64,000 nucleotides of DNA from Sitta carolinensis (Eukaryota; Chordata; Aves; Passeriformes; Sittidae), in NCBI GenBank assembly GCA_032173965.1, contig JAVUNC010000006.1, positions 33,761,870 through 33,825,869 on the forward strand. Direction: 5' to 3'. Numbering within the stretch: position 1 is the stretch's first letter; the number at the start of each line of letters is the position of its first letter. A program made the position numbers and the translations under genes. The notes below the pieces were generated by a model that saw nothing but the letters and a program-made list of their open reading frames with translations, did not search any database and was not told where the DNA came from. Below, piece by piece: positions 1 to 12,403 of this stretch.

Positions 1-560
1 GTCATTTGAGGCGCTGAAATGTTGGCTTGCTGAAAGGAATTTGAATTGTTAACTTAAAGTTCTTACAGCTTTATTTTTTGTAGCTTTTAAGAGTTATTGT
101 AAATGAGTTGGTACTCAGATCAATAAACTGACTGATCCTGTGATAATTCAGTGGTACAAAATTTCCAACAGTTACTGTGAAGAAAGATTGAGGTTGTAAG
201 GAGGTGGGAGGGGAAAGTAAGGTCAGAGCAGCGCATTACAAGTAGAGAGATGACAACTTATGAAGTTGAATGTGAAGGTGAAATTACGGCTTTGTTTGGG
301 GGAGTAAGCTCATTAACAGAGTTGAGCTAAATCCTAATTTTGTTACTTCTCCTTAGATAAAATATGGGTGTTACGCTTGAATATCATGTAGATTCATGAC
401 AGCTACATTTTGAGTAATGTGCATCCTAGATTTCCTGGCAATATTTTCAAATTTAAGTTTTATGACACCAGTATAAGTGTTTAGTGTAGCTAAGATGGTT
501 GCATTGCTTGAATTTAGATTTTAACTAGTCTGACTTATTAAAAGTGTTCTTTTTTGACAG

Positions 561-646
561 GTTATAAGCAATGCCTTGAAAGTGTGGGGTTTAGAACTAA
601 TCCTCTTCAACAGCCCAGAGTACCAGAGACTTGGGATTGATCCTAT
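561..646 (+). CDS. ATXN3: ATXN3 exon 4 (Josephin domain)
   Basis: Encodes VISNALKVWGLELILFNSPE and onward to GIDP, nearly identical to human. It is 86 nt, starts in phase 0 after acceptor tttttgacag and ends two bases into an Ile codon before donor gtaaga. Confidence 0.95.
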
Positions 647-3600
647 GTAAGACTCTTTTAGCAACCTGCTTTTGTTTTACCAAAATATACTCTTCATCTG
701 TTTTAAATCTTCCATTAAAATTGCAATTTCATACTGTGTTGCATTTTGATGTTTGTATACTCCCTGGATTTGACTTTTGTTTTTTCTTTTTGGGGGTGCA
801 TGAGAACATCTGTCCTGTGTGCCTTCATGGTATTTTAGTATCTGTGGCATCACAGGTGTACGGAGATTTCAGTGATACTGACAACTTCCTGAATGTTATA
901 AAAGCAGTATGAGTATTCTGTAATGTAACATCAATGGTTGTGTTACTGAAACTTTATTATATAATTCCGAATTAGTGATAGTAAAGATCTTAAACGTTAT
1001 GTACTCTGATTTTAGAGAATTTAATTTTATTTATGCCTTTTGTTTTTCTTTTTACAGAAATGAAAAATCATTTATTTGTAATTATAAGGAACACTGGTTT
1101 ACAGTTCGAAAGTTAGGAAAACAGGTGACACTGTCTTTTTTTATTTTAAAATTGACTTCAGAAATGGGTGTGGAAAAGTGGTTGCAAGTAGCTTGTGCTT
1201 CCCTTTTGCAAGCTTTTGCTGCAGTTTGATTTAATAGTATCCTATATTCAAAAAAATGGTAAATGTTTGTTTTATCACAAAAATGCCAGGCAGGTCATTG
1301 TAAATGTTAGCCTGGGAAAAGACTGTAGGATGAATTCCCTAGTGAATCTATCCTTTAGGAATCTGCAGCTCTGGTAGGGTCCTATGTGACTTTGTAAGCT
1401 GTTTTCTTCTTCTTTTTTTTTTTTTTTTTTTTTTTTTTTGTTTTGTTCTGCATGAAATACTGAAGAAAAATTGTACTGGGGGGTCGGGGGGAGTAGGGAA
1501 TCCTGAACAAAGATTAGGATCCCTACAGAATTCAAACTTATTTTAATACAATAAGATATTGGCACTGTAAAATAATTTTGTTTATTTAAATGGGCAGTAG
1601 ATATAAGGAAAAGTTCAAGGTTTTGATGGATAATAATGGATACTCAAAAGAGTATCCATTAGAATGAGGTTCGGAGAAGTAGAATCTCAACTTTGTACTA
1701 TTACAGAAAACTTTGAAACAATTGTATTCTAAGCAGAAAATAGTTATTAAAGGTAAGGGATGGCCATTTTAGTATATGGTATATATGTACCAACTCAGTT
1801 CATATCCATGTCCCTTACAACACCAATTCAGTGTTTTATTTCAGTAACCAATCATCTTTTGGGATCATACTTCATAAGCTTTTATACAACATAAACTGAT
1901 TTGGTGTTTGGTTTTTCAGGGTTTTTTTTACATGGAAAACAGCTTTTGTAGTCTGTAATAGTGGGACTGGAGTCTGTTTGCCCATTTGGTTAATTTTTGC
2001 AAGTTCTGGCTACTTATGTTATCATCCAAATTAAAAAAAAATCACCTGTGAGTGAGGAAACTAAACTTTGCTGTTCCACTGTAGTTTAAAAGTATGGCTA
2101 ATGTTCGCAGGTATATTTGTTTTTTTGATATCAAAAAGGCTTGAGGTTCTCTTAAAATTAGGGAAATGCTCTTTATTATACAATGCAACCATGCTGGGTA
2201 GAATTTTATGAGAGAGCATTCTAACCCAAGACATTTTAAGCTGGAGAGGGGATGCCTTTTTCCTTTTTTATCTGTGAATTGTAACCACATGAAGACAATA
2301 CTAGGTGTCTGCTATCTAGAGATTAATGAGATTTGACAAAATAGGTTAACTTACATTCATTTGACCTGCTTCTCCTGTGTTACAGTTAAAACAAAATTAG
2401 TTTAACAAAACTCTTTCCTCATATTGTCTTAAAATTTGCTGTAGTTGTCCATCAAATTTTTACAGTACTTTTTATTCCCCTACTCTTCTACACTGTTGGT
2501 CTTCTTACCCTTTCCAAGTGGCAAAGAGTGTTTTTGGCAAATTAAGTGATTGCATGACAGGGTGGTAGATAGTCACTTATATTATTGTATGGGCCTGGCT
2601 GCAAGTGTGGGGGCGCATATATGGAAGTTTGGGTGCACCAGTGCCTTTCTGTGATAATAGTGATAGGACTCTCATTCCACTAACTCAAATGGTGCTTTCT
2701 GGTTACAACTGGATAATATTGAATGAGTAGGTCTAAAAAAAAGTTCTTTAGCTTCATTGCAATATATATGGAATATATATTAAAGGTAGAATATTTTGTT
2801 TCACATTGATTATATTTTCTCTATATAAGTTTATGTAAGTATAATACTCTTTCTGTTTAGAAGTATTATGAATTACTAGTTACAGTCTTTGGGGAACTAG
2901 AAATGAGTTGTCTGTTTATATGAAGTATCCCTTGTTACTGTACACTCATCACATTAAATTTGAGTAAATTTTTCTTAATTTTAAAGTTTAAAAATAACTG
3001 AGAGAAGGATAAACACTAGTTTTCAGCATCACCAGCTATTGAAGATGAAATGTTCAATGAAAGTATTTAATGGAAATAATTGAATGTCTGTTTCCTGTAT
3101 CTGTTAATTTCTCAACAAGTAACATTAACTGATGAAGGGTTTATTTACTTTCTTACTGCATTAGTCTCAGGTTTAAAGCTAGGATTAAGCAGAATTTTAG
3201 AATGATGTCTGAAATAAATCAAAATAAATGGTTAAGGATTATCTTTTCTAATGTGTTTCCCTGGTATCAGTATTCAGTAATGGGAGAGAGCATGAAGTAA
3301 TTTCCACACTTAGATGTCCTGTTAGAATATTTGAAGGATAACTTTTAGCAGTATAGGTACTATGCTTCAAAAAACTTTTATTTGATAATTTATTTTACTA
3401 GATTTATTCGGATATTCCATAATAAAAAATTACCACAATGTACAGGAACAGATTACTGAGTAATCTTCATGCTAATTTGTTCTCTCAACATTTTTTTTTC
3501 TTAATTACAGTGGTTTAACTTGAACTCTCTCTTGATGGGTCCAGAACTAATATCAGATACATATCTTGCACTTTTCTTGGCTCAATTACAACAGGAAGGT

Positions 3601-6600
3601 AATAGTAACTTGCAGATGTTAAATCTCATTAATTAAAAGTAGATAATAATCACTATTTCTTAGAACTTACGTATTTGGTTAACTACCCTTAGTTTTACAA
3701 TTGAAATAGTGAAATAACCCAAGTCCTTATAATGAAAGGTAGAGTCTTACATCTTAAGTTGCACATGATTGTATTCCATATAGTCTGCATTTTAGTGTTT
3801 GTGTTTGTGTCTGCATTTTAATGCTGTAGACTTACTATTTCTTTTTCTCAGGTTATTCCATATTTGTAGTAAAAGGTGACCTGCCAGACTGTGAGGCTGA
3901 TCAGCTGCTCCAGATGATTCGCGTTCAGCAGATGCAGCGACCAAAACTGATTGGAGAAGAGGCAGCACAGTCAAGAGATCAGAGGTAAGGTAAATCAATA
4001 TTTTATTTTAATAATGTTCAGTATGATTGATTTGTAATTTGGAAGTAATAAGAAATACCTTTAGTTCGATGTTTACTGCTGTTGCACACAGTAAAAGCAA
4101 GTTGATAAACAACAAATGGTGTATTTTTAAGTGGGTAAAAGCTGCCTTGGTAAGGATTGAGTCTTTCCATGTGCATAAGCATATTATAGTGCAGATTTTT
4201 GACTCTAGGAAGGAAAATGGTTTAGCAAATCTTATAAACTATCGTTAATAGTAATTATTCTATAATTAAGACTGGTTTGTGCATTCTGTCATAAGTAGAG
4301 AAGAATGTGAAACTGATCTTTGAATTCCACATCCCATAAATCATACAGCATTCCCTTTTGGAATAATATCGCCGTAACATGGTGCTGCTCATTTTTGATG
4401 CATTCTGCTAATATAAAACATCCTTGAGAGCATATAAACTTAGTACTTTATGCACTTTTGCAATGATTTCATTGAATTTTCATATTGAACAAATTTCATA
4501 CTGATGAAAAGGCTTTAGGCTTCTCAGAGGAATTAATTATTTTTTCCTTTGTAAAGTTAAACTGATGTTGTAAATTTATGGAATAATTAGCAGTAACATA
4601 GAAAGTGTGTACAGTTTACATGGGTTCTCTTGCTTTAAGTGTGGCCTTCATGGCCTCCTGAGAAGGAGACCATATGCACTCGTCTGCTGGTGTAGCTATT
4701 TAAATAGCAGTAAATATCTATCATGGCTTTTTATGGGCTTATAATTTTTGACAATTTACCATCTACCAGCTTATTGTCAACATGTGCATTGCATTAGAGG
4801 TCAGTGTCTGGCAAATATTTGTTAAGGTTGCTCTGCAGTTACTTGCAGCCCTTTTGTGCTTTTACATTTTTCAGGAAAATACCTGTTTACATAACAGACT
4901 TCCACAAGAAAAATGTTTTTCGCAAAGTTAAACCTAGAGTTAAATTGGCAGACCATACTAATTTAAACCTCATGATAAAATCTAATATAATTTCTCTCTG
5001 AATTTTGCTATGAATGTGTGAATTTCACAGGCTACCCAGAAGTGATGTGGACCAAACAATAGAAGTTAACCATCCTTTTGATGGAACAGGCATGTTAGAC
5101 GAAGATGAAGAGAATTTTCAGAGAGCCCTGGCTCTAAGTAGGCAGGAAATTGATATGGAGGATGAAGAAGCTGATCTTCGCAGAGCCATTCAGCTCAGCA
5201 TGCAAGGTGCAGTGCTCATCTAAATTTCTTACAGTGCTTTAAGAAGCTCCTGGAATCAGTTTGTTAGGCACTTTCTCCACTATGAGTCGATATGTCTGGA
5301 AAAACTGTTTTGAGGCACAGAAGGACGATCCAGATTGCCTGTAGTTATCTCCTTCCTGCTTTTTGAAAAGTTGTAACTTGTACATTGGCGTTGATTATTA
5401 GGAAGCAAGAACAAATTGGCAAAGGGTAGGAGGAAAGGGGAAAAGTCCTAAGGTGAGGAGGAGAGAGATTATCAAGCAAATTTATTCTAGGTGCTTAATT
5501 CTCCAAAAAGTCGTTCTTCTTCTCAAGTTTGAAGACATTTTTAAAGTTATATTTCATTTGCTAACTTCATTTTACTATAATTAGTAGAATATGGCATGTT
5601 CTGCTTTTAGGTAGCCATCGAAGTGAGCTCTCAGGCTCGTTGCCACAGAATGTTCCTCAGTCGTCTCACACCAGTCAGACAGACTCCCTTTCTTCAGAAG
5701 AACTGCGAAGGAGAAGACAAGCATATTTTGAAAAGTAAAGTGGCTGATAGAAAACTGCACGTGGGAGTACATGTTGTGTTTTTTAAGTGCTTTTGGGTTA
5801 TGGATGGGTTTCTTACTGAGATCCATCTCAGCTTTTCTGTCTTAACTAGATATCCTAACAGTACCTGAATTTTACTATTCTTAGGTGCTTCCTACGGAGA
5901 AACCTCTAGTAAGAGGGTGTTCGTTAATAATGCAGTAGTCTTGTTACTACTACAAGTCTTGTGAAGAAAGAAAACATACATTATAGAAGTATTTTAAATG
6001 AAATCCTGTAAATTTCTGCAACTACCTTCCCAACAAAAAGTATTATTTCTCTTAAGACTTTGCTTTGGGTAATGATGCTTCTCATGTGCGTCACACAAAA
6101 GCATTGTACATATTTTATGTTACTGTTCTGCTGTACCTTCTTAATAGATAGTTGAGTTATTGTAACTTTTCCTTATCTCTGTCTTACAGTAATAGAGGAG
6201 ATAAAGACCAGGGAGAAATGCTGTGAGTGGGAGAAGTTAGACTTCACATGGTAGGACAAGAATGCAGAGCTTCCAAATCCTGGGACAATAGCCTTGTGTC
6301 TTGGAGTATAATACTGGGCAGATAGATATCTGAAGGTTAGCAGGGTGAAATGATGGAAGATTTTGGGCACAGGAGTGTTACTGTACCAAACAGCTTCTAT
6401 TTCTGACTCCTGGTCTTCCTTACAATGAAATGAACTTGAATCAGGTCTCATACTGCTGTTAATCTTATTCTCTTCTAAATTTGTGATGCTTTTAGACAGC
6501 AACAACAGCTACAGAAGCAAGATCAGACCCCAAACCTACAGGACAGAGCAACTCTTGGCTTAAGCACTTCAGAACCTGACGCAGGTATTGTTTTTTAACC

Positions 6601-7210
6601 TTACATCCAACTGAAGTGTCTCTTTTTCATCTTAGTGTTGTTTCTTAATTTTCCTTGTCTGCCTACATCATCACTTCGGCAGCCATTCTGATTGTGTATT
6701 ATAGCCATTACTGTATTGGCAATGAAGGAAAGGATCACTTTCCTGAAAACCCTGTTTCCCTTAGAATGTCAATATCCTATTTCAAAGTGAAGAGCATTGC
6801 TATTACCCCAACTGTTTTCTAAATTACTTTTAAAATTGTATGACAACTTGGAATAGTATCTGACAAAATTACTAGAACCAGCTTTCAGAACATGTGTAGA
6901 CCTTACCCGTGTTAGGTTTTGGTGATCTAAAATTGGTATGTATTGTTACAAACTGACTGTTGTTGGTGAAAAACTATTTGCAAAATGTTTAGTGATTTCA
7001 AAAACAAAACCAGTTTTGTCCATGGGTAGGAAAAGGTGGGTGTGGACAAAAGGAACAACAAAAGCATTTAACTGTAATTAAGAACTGTGAGCTTATCAGC
7101 ATGTATTGTCTTTAGGAGGTGATATGAGTGAAGAAGACATGCTTCAAGCAGCCATGAATATGTCTCTGGAATCTGTTAGAAACCACTTGAATTCAGAAGA
7201 GGACAAATAA
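561..7210 (+). CDS. ATXN3: ataxin-3 (Josephin-family deubiquitinase), 3' part, exons 4-11
   Basis: Eight spliced exons encode the last 285 residues of ataxin-3; exons 1-3, including the catalytic cysteine (Cys14 in human), lie left of the window. The protein is a cysteine protease that trims ubiquitin chains and works with VCP/p97 in protein quality control, in nucleus and cytoplasm. Seen here: the second half of the Josephin domain with catalytic His in NYKEHWFTV and Asn in WFNLNS; two adjacent ubiquitin-interacting motifs (QRALALSRQE and RRAIQLSMQG); an arginine patch ELRRRRQ matching the VCP-binding/nuclear-localisation site; a short Q tract; and a third UIM (MLQAAMNMSLES) before the stop. 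All junctions are GT-AG and phases agree: 86, 67, 88, 133, 176, 124, 89 and 95 nt. Introns of 0.25-2.4 kb hold no other gene. TRIP11 follows on the same strand. Identification is firm. Confidence 0.97.
1058..1124 (+). CDS. ATXN3: ATXN3 exon 5 (catalytic His)
   Basis: 67 nt encoding NEKSFICNYKEHWFTVRK. The His of EHWF corresponds to the catalytic His119 of human ataxin-3. Acceptor tttttacag, donor gtgaca. Confidence 0.95.
1413..1439 (+). repeat. T27 homopolymer in ATXN3 intron 5
   Basis: Simple T run about 290 nt after exon 5. Confidence 0.9.
1634..1661. repeat. perfect inverted repeat in ATXN3 intron 5
   Basis: Arms taatggatactc (1634-1645) and gagtatccatta (1650-1661) are perfect reverse complements around a loop of four A, giving a 12-bp hairpin. 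Confidence 0.9.
3511..3598 (+). CDS. ATXN3: ATXN3 exon 6 (catalytic Asn)
   Basis: 88 nt encoding WFNLNSLLMGPELISDTYLA and onward. The second Asn of WFNLNS matches Asn134 of the catalytic triad. Human has LLTGPE, so there is a Thr-to-Met change beside it. Donor gtaata. Confidence 0.95.
3852..3984 (+). CDS. ATXN3: ATXN3 exon 7 (end of Josephin domain)
   Basis: 133 nt encoding YSIFVVKGDLPDCEADQLLQ through RPKLIGEEAAQSRDQR. This finishes the Josephin fold and starts the linker to the UIMs. Acceptor ctttttctcag, donor gtaagg. Confidence 0.95.
5031..5206 (+). CDS. ATXN3: ATXN3 exon 8 (UIM1 and UIM2)
   Basis: 176 nt. A divergent start (LPRSDVDQTIEVNHPF) leads into the conserved DGTGMLDEDEENFQRALALS and EADLRRAIQLSMQG, the tandem ubiquitin-interacting motifs with their Ala...Ser cores. 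I recall the human exon as nine nt shorter, with the difference in the variable start. Donor gtgcag is weaker than the others. Confidence 0.95.
5611..5734 (+). CDS. ATXN3: ATXN3 exon 9 (VCP-binding arginine patch)
   Basis: 124 nt. Ser/Gln-rich stretch followed by LSSEELRRRRQAYFEK. The basic patch corresponds to the RKRR site of the human protein known for VCP binding and nuclear import. Donor gtaaag. Confidence 0.94.
6496..6584 (+). CDS. ATXN3: ATXN3 exon 10 (short glutamine tract)
   Basis: 89 nt encoding QQQQLQKQDQTPNLQD through TSEPDA. This is the site of the human polyQ expansion (spinocerebellar ataxia 3). Here only four glutamines are uninterrupted, coded by mixed CAG/CAA, and the run is broken by Leu and Lys. 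Confidence 0.94.
7116..7210 (+). CDS. ATXN3: ATXN3 exon 11 coding part (UIM3 and stop)
   Basis: Encodes GGDMSEEDMLQAAMNMSLES then VRNHLNSEEDK and a TAA stop at 7208-7210. This is the three-UIM C-terminus. Acceptor ttgtctttag. Confidence 0.95.
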
Positions 7211-9183
7211 CATCATTTTTTTTCCCCTCTTATTGACAAAATGCGAAGTCTCCATTAAAATTCTACTGTGTGAATGTTGCACAAGCAGGGTTCATTTCAG
7301 AGTTCTGGAAGCAGGAATGAAAGGGGGGGCTACTGGAAGTCAGTTTAGAGAGGATCTGCAAATACAAAAAAATTTGCACTTATTTAGAGAACTGTAGCAG
7401 TCCTACTACAAAACATCTCACAAGAGTAGTGGTGTTAAAATCATTGGAACTATTCACGCAAAGTTAGACAAGGGTAGCAGCTGTAACTTTAAAAAGTAAA
7501 GCTTTTAAAGCTTGAATTAAAAAAGCAAGTTTAAATTGTTTTGAAGAATTTATAGAAGATACAAATGCTGAAAACAGCATCAAATTATTTTTTTCAGTCC
7601 TAATGGAAAAACAGATACAAATAATAAGTTATGTTCCTAAATTCTTTTTGATAGATCACTCTTAAGATGGGGAGATTAATTAAATTCCATTAATCTTAAA
7701 GAATACATTTTATGATTGTTTATTATGAATGATTTAACATCAACTTTTTGATCCTGCTGTCCACTTGTGAAATTATCCATTCTGCAGGATAAACAAGAAT
7801 ACATAAATTTCATACTTTTCAATTCAAGACAAAATTTTCTCTGTATTATTGACTATAATGTTACTCCTGAGTCTTTCAGTGGTTTTTGACTTTCTAACAA
7901 TTTTTGGTTTTTACCTTCAATTCCAATTGTAAAATTTTAGGTCCATGTGTAACATACTGTCTTTTAGCAGATAACTTGCCTTATTTGGCTTGGGGTTTTG
8001 TTGTTCTTGTTTGTTTTTAATTATTGTTTTCTTATGTTCTTTCTCGTTAAAGCCACTGTCTTTTTACTACAAAACCAGTATACACTCAATTGGGTTGAAC
8101 AGGTTTTCTTTTCTACCTCTTTCAGAGTCTTTTCCTCTTCAAGCTCAACCCTTCATTCTGGCCTTTCAATATGAAAGAGCAGAAACCAAGTCTAGGAGAA
8201 AGTAGGAGGGGATTTAGGTGCCATAAAGTCAGTGCCACACACATAAGGTGCATTCCCACAATCTGAAATGACCCCTGTGCAAGTAGCTCTTTGACGAATG
8301 AATATTTATGCCTGTGTGGATGTTCTTTCTGAAATGCTTTCTATGAGTGTCTGTCAGAATGTTGCAGTTTTTTCAGGAATGGCCTTTATTCATGCACCTT
8401 ACAATTTTTTTATTATGTTGTTTCTGATCCTGAGAAAAATTGGGAAGCAAAGTATGTGAGATAGCTTATGCTACTGGTTGTAAGACATTTGCTTTGATAT
8501 CCAGGATGAATGTGTAACAGGGTGACCAAACCTGACTTTGAACTTCAGTGCAACAAGAGAGATGTTTCATTTTCCTAAATGGTGCTTGAAATACAAATTC
8601 TGTTTACATATAAATTATATGGAAATATGTTGTAGATAGAGTATATAAGCTGTAGTCCAGTTAAAGCATTAACAGTTAGCACAGACATTCTAAGAATCTT
8701 TCAAAGATAACCCCAAATTCCTTTATTGAAATATTCTAAAGTGATATCTTTGCACAATAGTACCATTTAATTAAAATTAGTAGGAAATGAATGGTAGTTA
8801 GATGGAAATACACATTCAGCATCAAGTAGTACTGTACATGAAAGGGCTCTTACCTCTCAGTAAAGATTTGTTTACAGCAATGGTTTCCTGATAGCTTAGG
8901 ATATTGTTGTATTATACATAATTGGGCTAAATTCTGTTTTTCTTATCTATGTGCTGGATTTTCATCGATGTCACCAGAACCACTGGTATGTATTACACAA
9001 TATGGATTTTGACATAAGACAGCACTACTTTTTAAAAACTGATTTTTGTCTTTTTTAAATAATCCTGTCATGCTCATTATAATTATTTGTAATGCCTCAA
9101 ATTAATATAGCTGAACAATGACTTTAAAAGTTCACGTGTGTGTATACCATCTTGAAATGCTGTATTTTCAGGGTGTGATTTTC

Positions 9184-9219
9184 TGCTTTCAGTTTGAAAT
9201 TTCTATGAAACTGAAAGCA
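9184..9219. repeat. perfect inverted repeat in ATXN3 3'UTR
   Basis: Arms tgctttcagttt (9184-9195) and aaactgaaagca (9208-9219) form a 12-bp stem with a 12-nt loop. Confidence 0.88.
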
Positions 9220-9796
9220 AGAAAGGTGTCTAAAGCATTGATTTTTATTTTTTTTCTTATCTGTTAATTAACCACAGCTTAATTCTCCTTTTCTGGTTGT
9301 GCCATAAATTAATTCTGAAATAAGACTCATTTTATAAATAGGTGTTGACTGGCAATCTGATGCCAGTACTTGGAACTCAGACCTTTTATCCTCTTATTAT
9401 AAGAACATAATAAAAATACTATTTCTATACATCTAGCAGCCCTGTATTAAAAAAAAAAAACAAACTCAGCCCCTTAAATCTCACCTACTGTAATCCAGGC
9501 CGACTACATGATTTTATAATCACTAAAACGTGGAGGTTTGCCTTTGAACTTTCGTGTCACATCATAAGTCACTTCTTCACCCAAGCATTTTAATATGGAA
9601 GGAATATAAAACGTCAGAGCCTGAAGGCGCAGCTGAGTCAGTGATCACAGGGCCAACCATTTCCCTTTCTGTGGAGAAATGCTGTCACTTAACAAATACC
9701 AGTTTGATTTTTAGAGAAATGTCAAGCTGAATGATGTAGGCATATCTATCTAGACAAGCAGTTACGAGAGAGCAATTTAAGCTACATCTGTTAATT

Positions 9797-10130
9797 CATG
9801 TAATTCTGTCGCTGGAAAAGACCTGCAAGAAACCAATCATTAGTCCAGACCAGTCCATCAGTAAATGTAATGTTTCCCAGCACCACAGCTACACCTCTTT
9901 TAAATAGCTCCCGGGAGGGAACTCAACCACTTGCCTGGGCAGCCTGTTCCAATGGTGAGCAACCCTTTCATGGAAGAAATACTTTTATGATACCCAACCT
10001 GAATCTCCCCTGCTACAAACTGAGGCCGTTTGCTCTCATCTTGTCACTTGTTACCTACCTAGAAGATGAGGCTGACACCCACCACACTACAACCTCCTTT
10101 CAGGATTTGTAGGGAGTGACAGGGTCTCTA
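9797..10130 (-). repeat. CR1 LINE fragment
   Basis: The stretch containing ttgcctgggcagcctgttcc, gagcaaccctttcatggaag, acttgttacctacctagaag and acaacctcctttcaggattt follows the shared 3' portion of avian CR1 elements, written as the reverse complement. Old and diverged. It lies in the presumed ATXN3 3'UTR. Confidence 0.8.
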
Positions 10131-10233
10131 TTTTAACTGTACCCAAGGAAAAGACTCATATTAATTGCTGACAGTACATGTTTTATAACCCAGGTCTCAA
10201 GTTCAAAATGTCTGGACCTGCCTAGAAGATGTC

Positions 10234-10239
10234 AATAAA
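10234..10239 (+). terminator. candidate proximal ATXN3 polyadenylation signal
   Basis: AATAAA in gtcaataaaacac, with GT-rich sequence following (tttttggtgtgc). Would give a 3'UTR of about 3 kb. Confidence 0.35.
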
Positions 10240-12397
10240 ACACTGCTGTCATTTTTTGGTGTGCATTTTTTCAGTGATAAACAGTTCTCAGTGTGGCTTA
10301 ACTGTGCTTCTAGTTTACTAATTTAGAGCGTACTTCCGGTGTTATCTACCCTGCCAAGCTCAAGGGTTGGTTTTTTTCCCATGTTACAGCTTTAGGCCAA
10401 AGTCCATTGTAAGGGAGCATGGATTGGGGTTTTTATGGGGGTTTTCTTGGTTTTATTTGGGTTTTTTGTTTGTTTTTTTGTTTTAATACAGAATTATATT
10501 GAGGGAATTTCAGATGTCATTCCTTCAACAGATTTTTTTTTACTGATTTCCAGTAAATGGTCCATGTGACATAAATTACGGTTTTCTGCCAGTAGAACTC
10601 AAAGGGGCAGATACAATAAATAACTTCCAAAATTACTTCTCTAAGTATAATTCTGCAAACTTCTTTCATGGTCTTACAGTAAGGGCAGGAGGAACTAGAG
10701 TTGCAATGCAGTCATGCTTGCATGCGCTTCTTGTTAGGCACAGCAAGTACAAATATGAGCTGTTTAAATGCTTACGTTTTTCTAGACCTGAAACTAATAT
10801 AATACAATACTGGCTTATTTTAATATTTGGGCTTCTTGTGCCTTTCAAAGAACTGCAGCAAATTTAAGGGTAATTTTCAGCTAAGGTGCTCTTCTTACTT
10901 GTCATACTCTATTACTTTGCAGGCTATTTGAAAATAACCAATGCAAATTTAAATCTATGGTGTGTTTTAATGTTGGACTATTGCATCTATTACAGAATTA
11001 TTATAAACTTACAGAATTTTTTGGGGGGGATGTTAAAATGGCTTCTGCAGGTGTTTAGTAGACAAATGTTATCATTTGCAAGCTGCTTTGTCTTATTATA
11101 AAACTGACAGGCTTAAAAATGAAAAAAATTAAAATTTTATAGTTCTAAAATGTGAAATTTTCTAGTATTATTTATTGGTTCAAATAATGATGAAAACATA
11201 ACAGTAGTGGCCTTTGTACTGAAAAAGACAGTATAGGGGAATAGGATCAGAGAATTAGAACTCAGACTTACAAAGAAGTATTATTTTGCAATTTGCATTA
11301 CCAGCATGTCGCTTTTAGAAGGAATTGAAATAAGAATCCAAAGAAAAGAAAAACTGATGTGGAAACTTTTCTAAGGGCTTAGATAGAAAATTGTGTTGTT
11401 CACTTGGTAAACCATTGCCTAGAACAAACAGTCCTGGAAAATCTTGATAATTATTCACAAATCATTACAAAAAAAAAAAAGGAAAATAAGTCCAGTATGT
11501 AATAAATACATACCTATTCCATACACACAATCACTTGTTCAAGTGAGAATAATACTTAATATATTCAAACTGGCTGGGTCCAAATACTTAGTTCTTCAGT
11601 TGAGAATTGGTAGCTTTTTTGCCTTGTATCCAGGTTTTCATCTTAAAAGCATCAGCTCTTCTGCAGTAGATTTTTTTAATCTTCATACACACATTTTGCC
11701 TTATTTGCATTTCAGAGATGGAGGGAATGTTGGAGTATTTAACTTGCCATAGTTACCTCCTTCCCCAGTTACAGTTCTTCAGACAGTTAGTACATGTGAC
11801 TTTTCAACTGCTTACACCAGATCAAAATACTTACACATTATTTTCTTTGTTAAGAAAAATAATTACAACTACGCTTTTCTTTTAATATCCTCCCATCCTC
11901 ACTTACAGCCACTGTATGAATTCGGGAGGGGACTTGGAAGAGTTTGAAAAAAGGGATGTAATATTTAAATGCCACTGTGCAAAAGCAAAATGAAAAAAAC
12001 AAGATAAAAACGTTGATCTTGTCTTTAAAGCATGTAAGCTTTGATAAAATTTTATTTTTTGCTACATGAAACTCCCTGTGTACAAATCAGTGTAGAGTTA
12101 GTATTTTGTACGGGAATAATTTTTCATCTCTTGACTAATAGTTGTGTATTTTAGAAATCATTTTCAGTAAGATTTTTTTGTCAAGACTGTTTTCATAACA
12201 CATCTTTGGCTCTGGATTCCTGTATAATTTTTGCCTATTTTGTGTATATAAAGCATAGAATACTGAAAAGATATTAAAAGGAAAGCTGAAATGCTTTGTC
12301 ATTGTTTTGACTGGAAAATGGCAGCACTGTTCAATATTTTGAAAATGCTTTCCAAATAGGCATGAGATATATGGTTGTATTTGATATCACTTTTTTA

Positions 12398-12403
12398 AAT
12401 AAA
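12398..12403 (+). terminator. candidate distal ATXN3 polyadenylation signal
   Basis: AATAAA within ttttttaaataaatacg, about 5.2 kb after the stop codon and before the first clear repeat of the spacer. Chosen on position and signal only. Confidence 0.45.

Noticed and set aside
1478..1498. G-rich run as a quadruplex
   Set aside because: Only three separated G runs; does not meet a four-run pattern.
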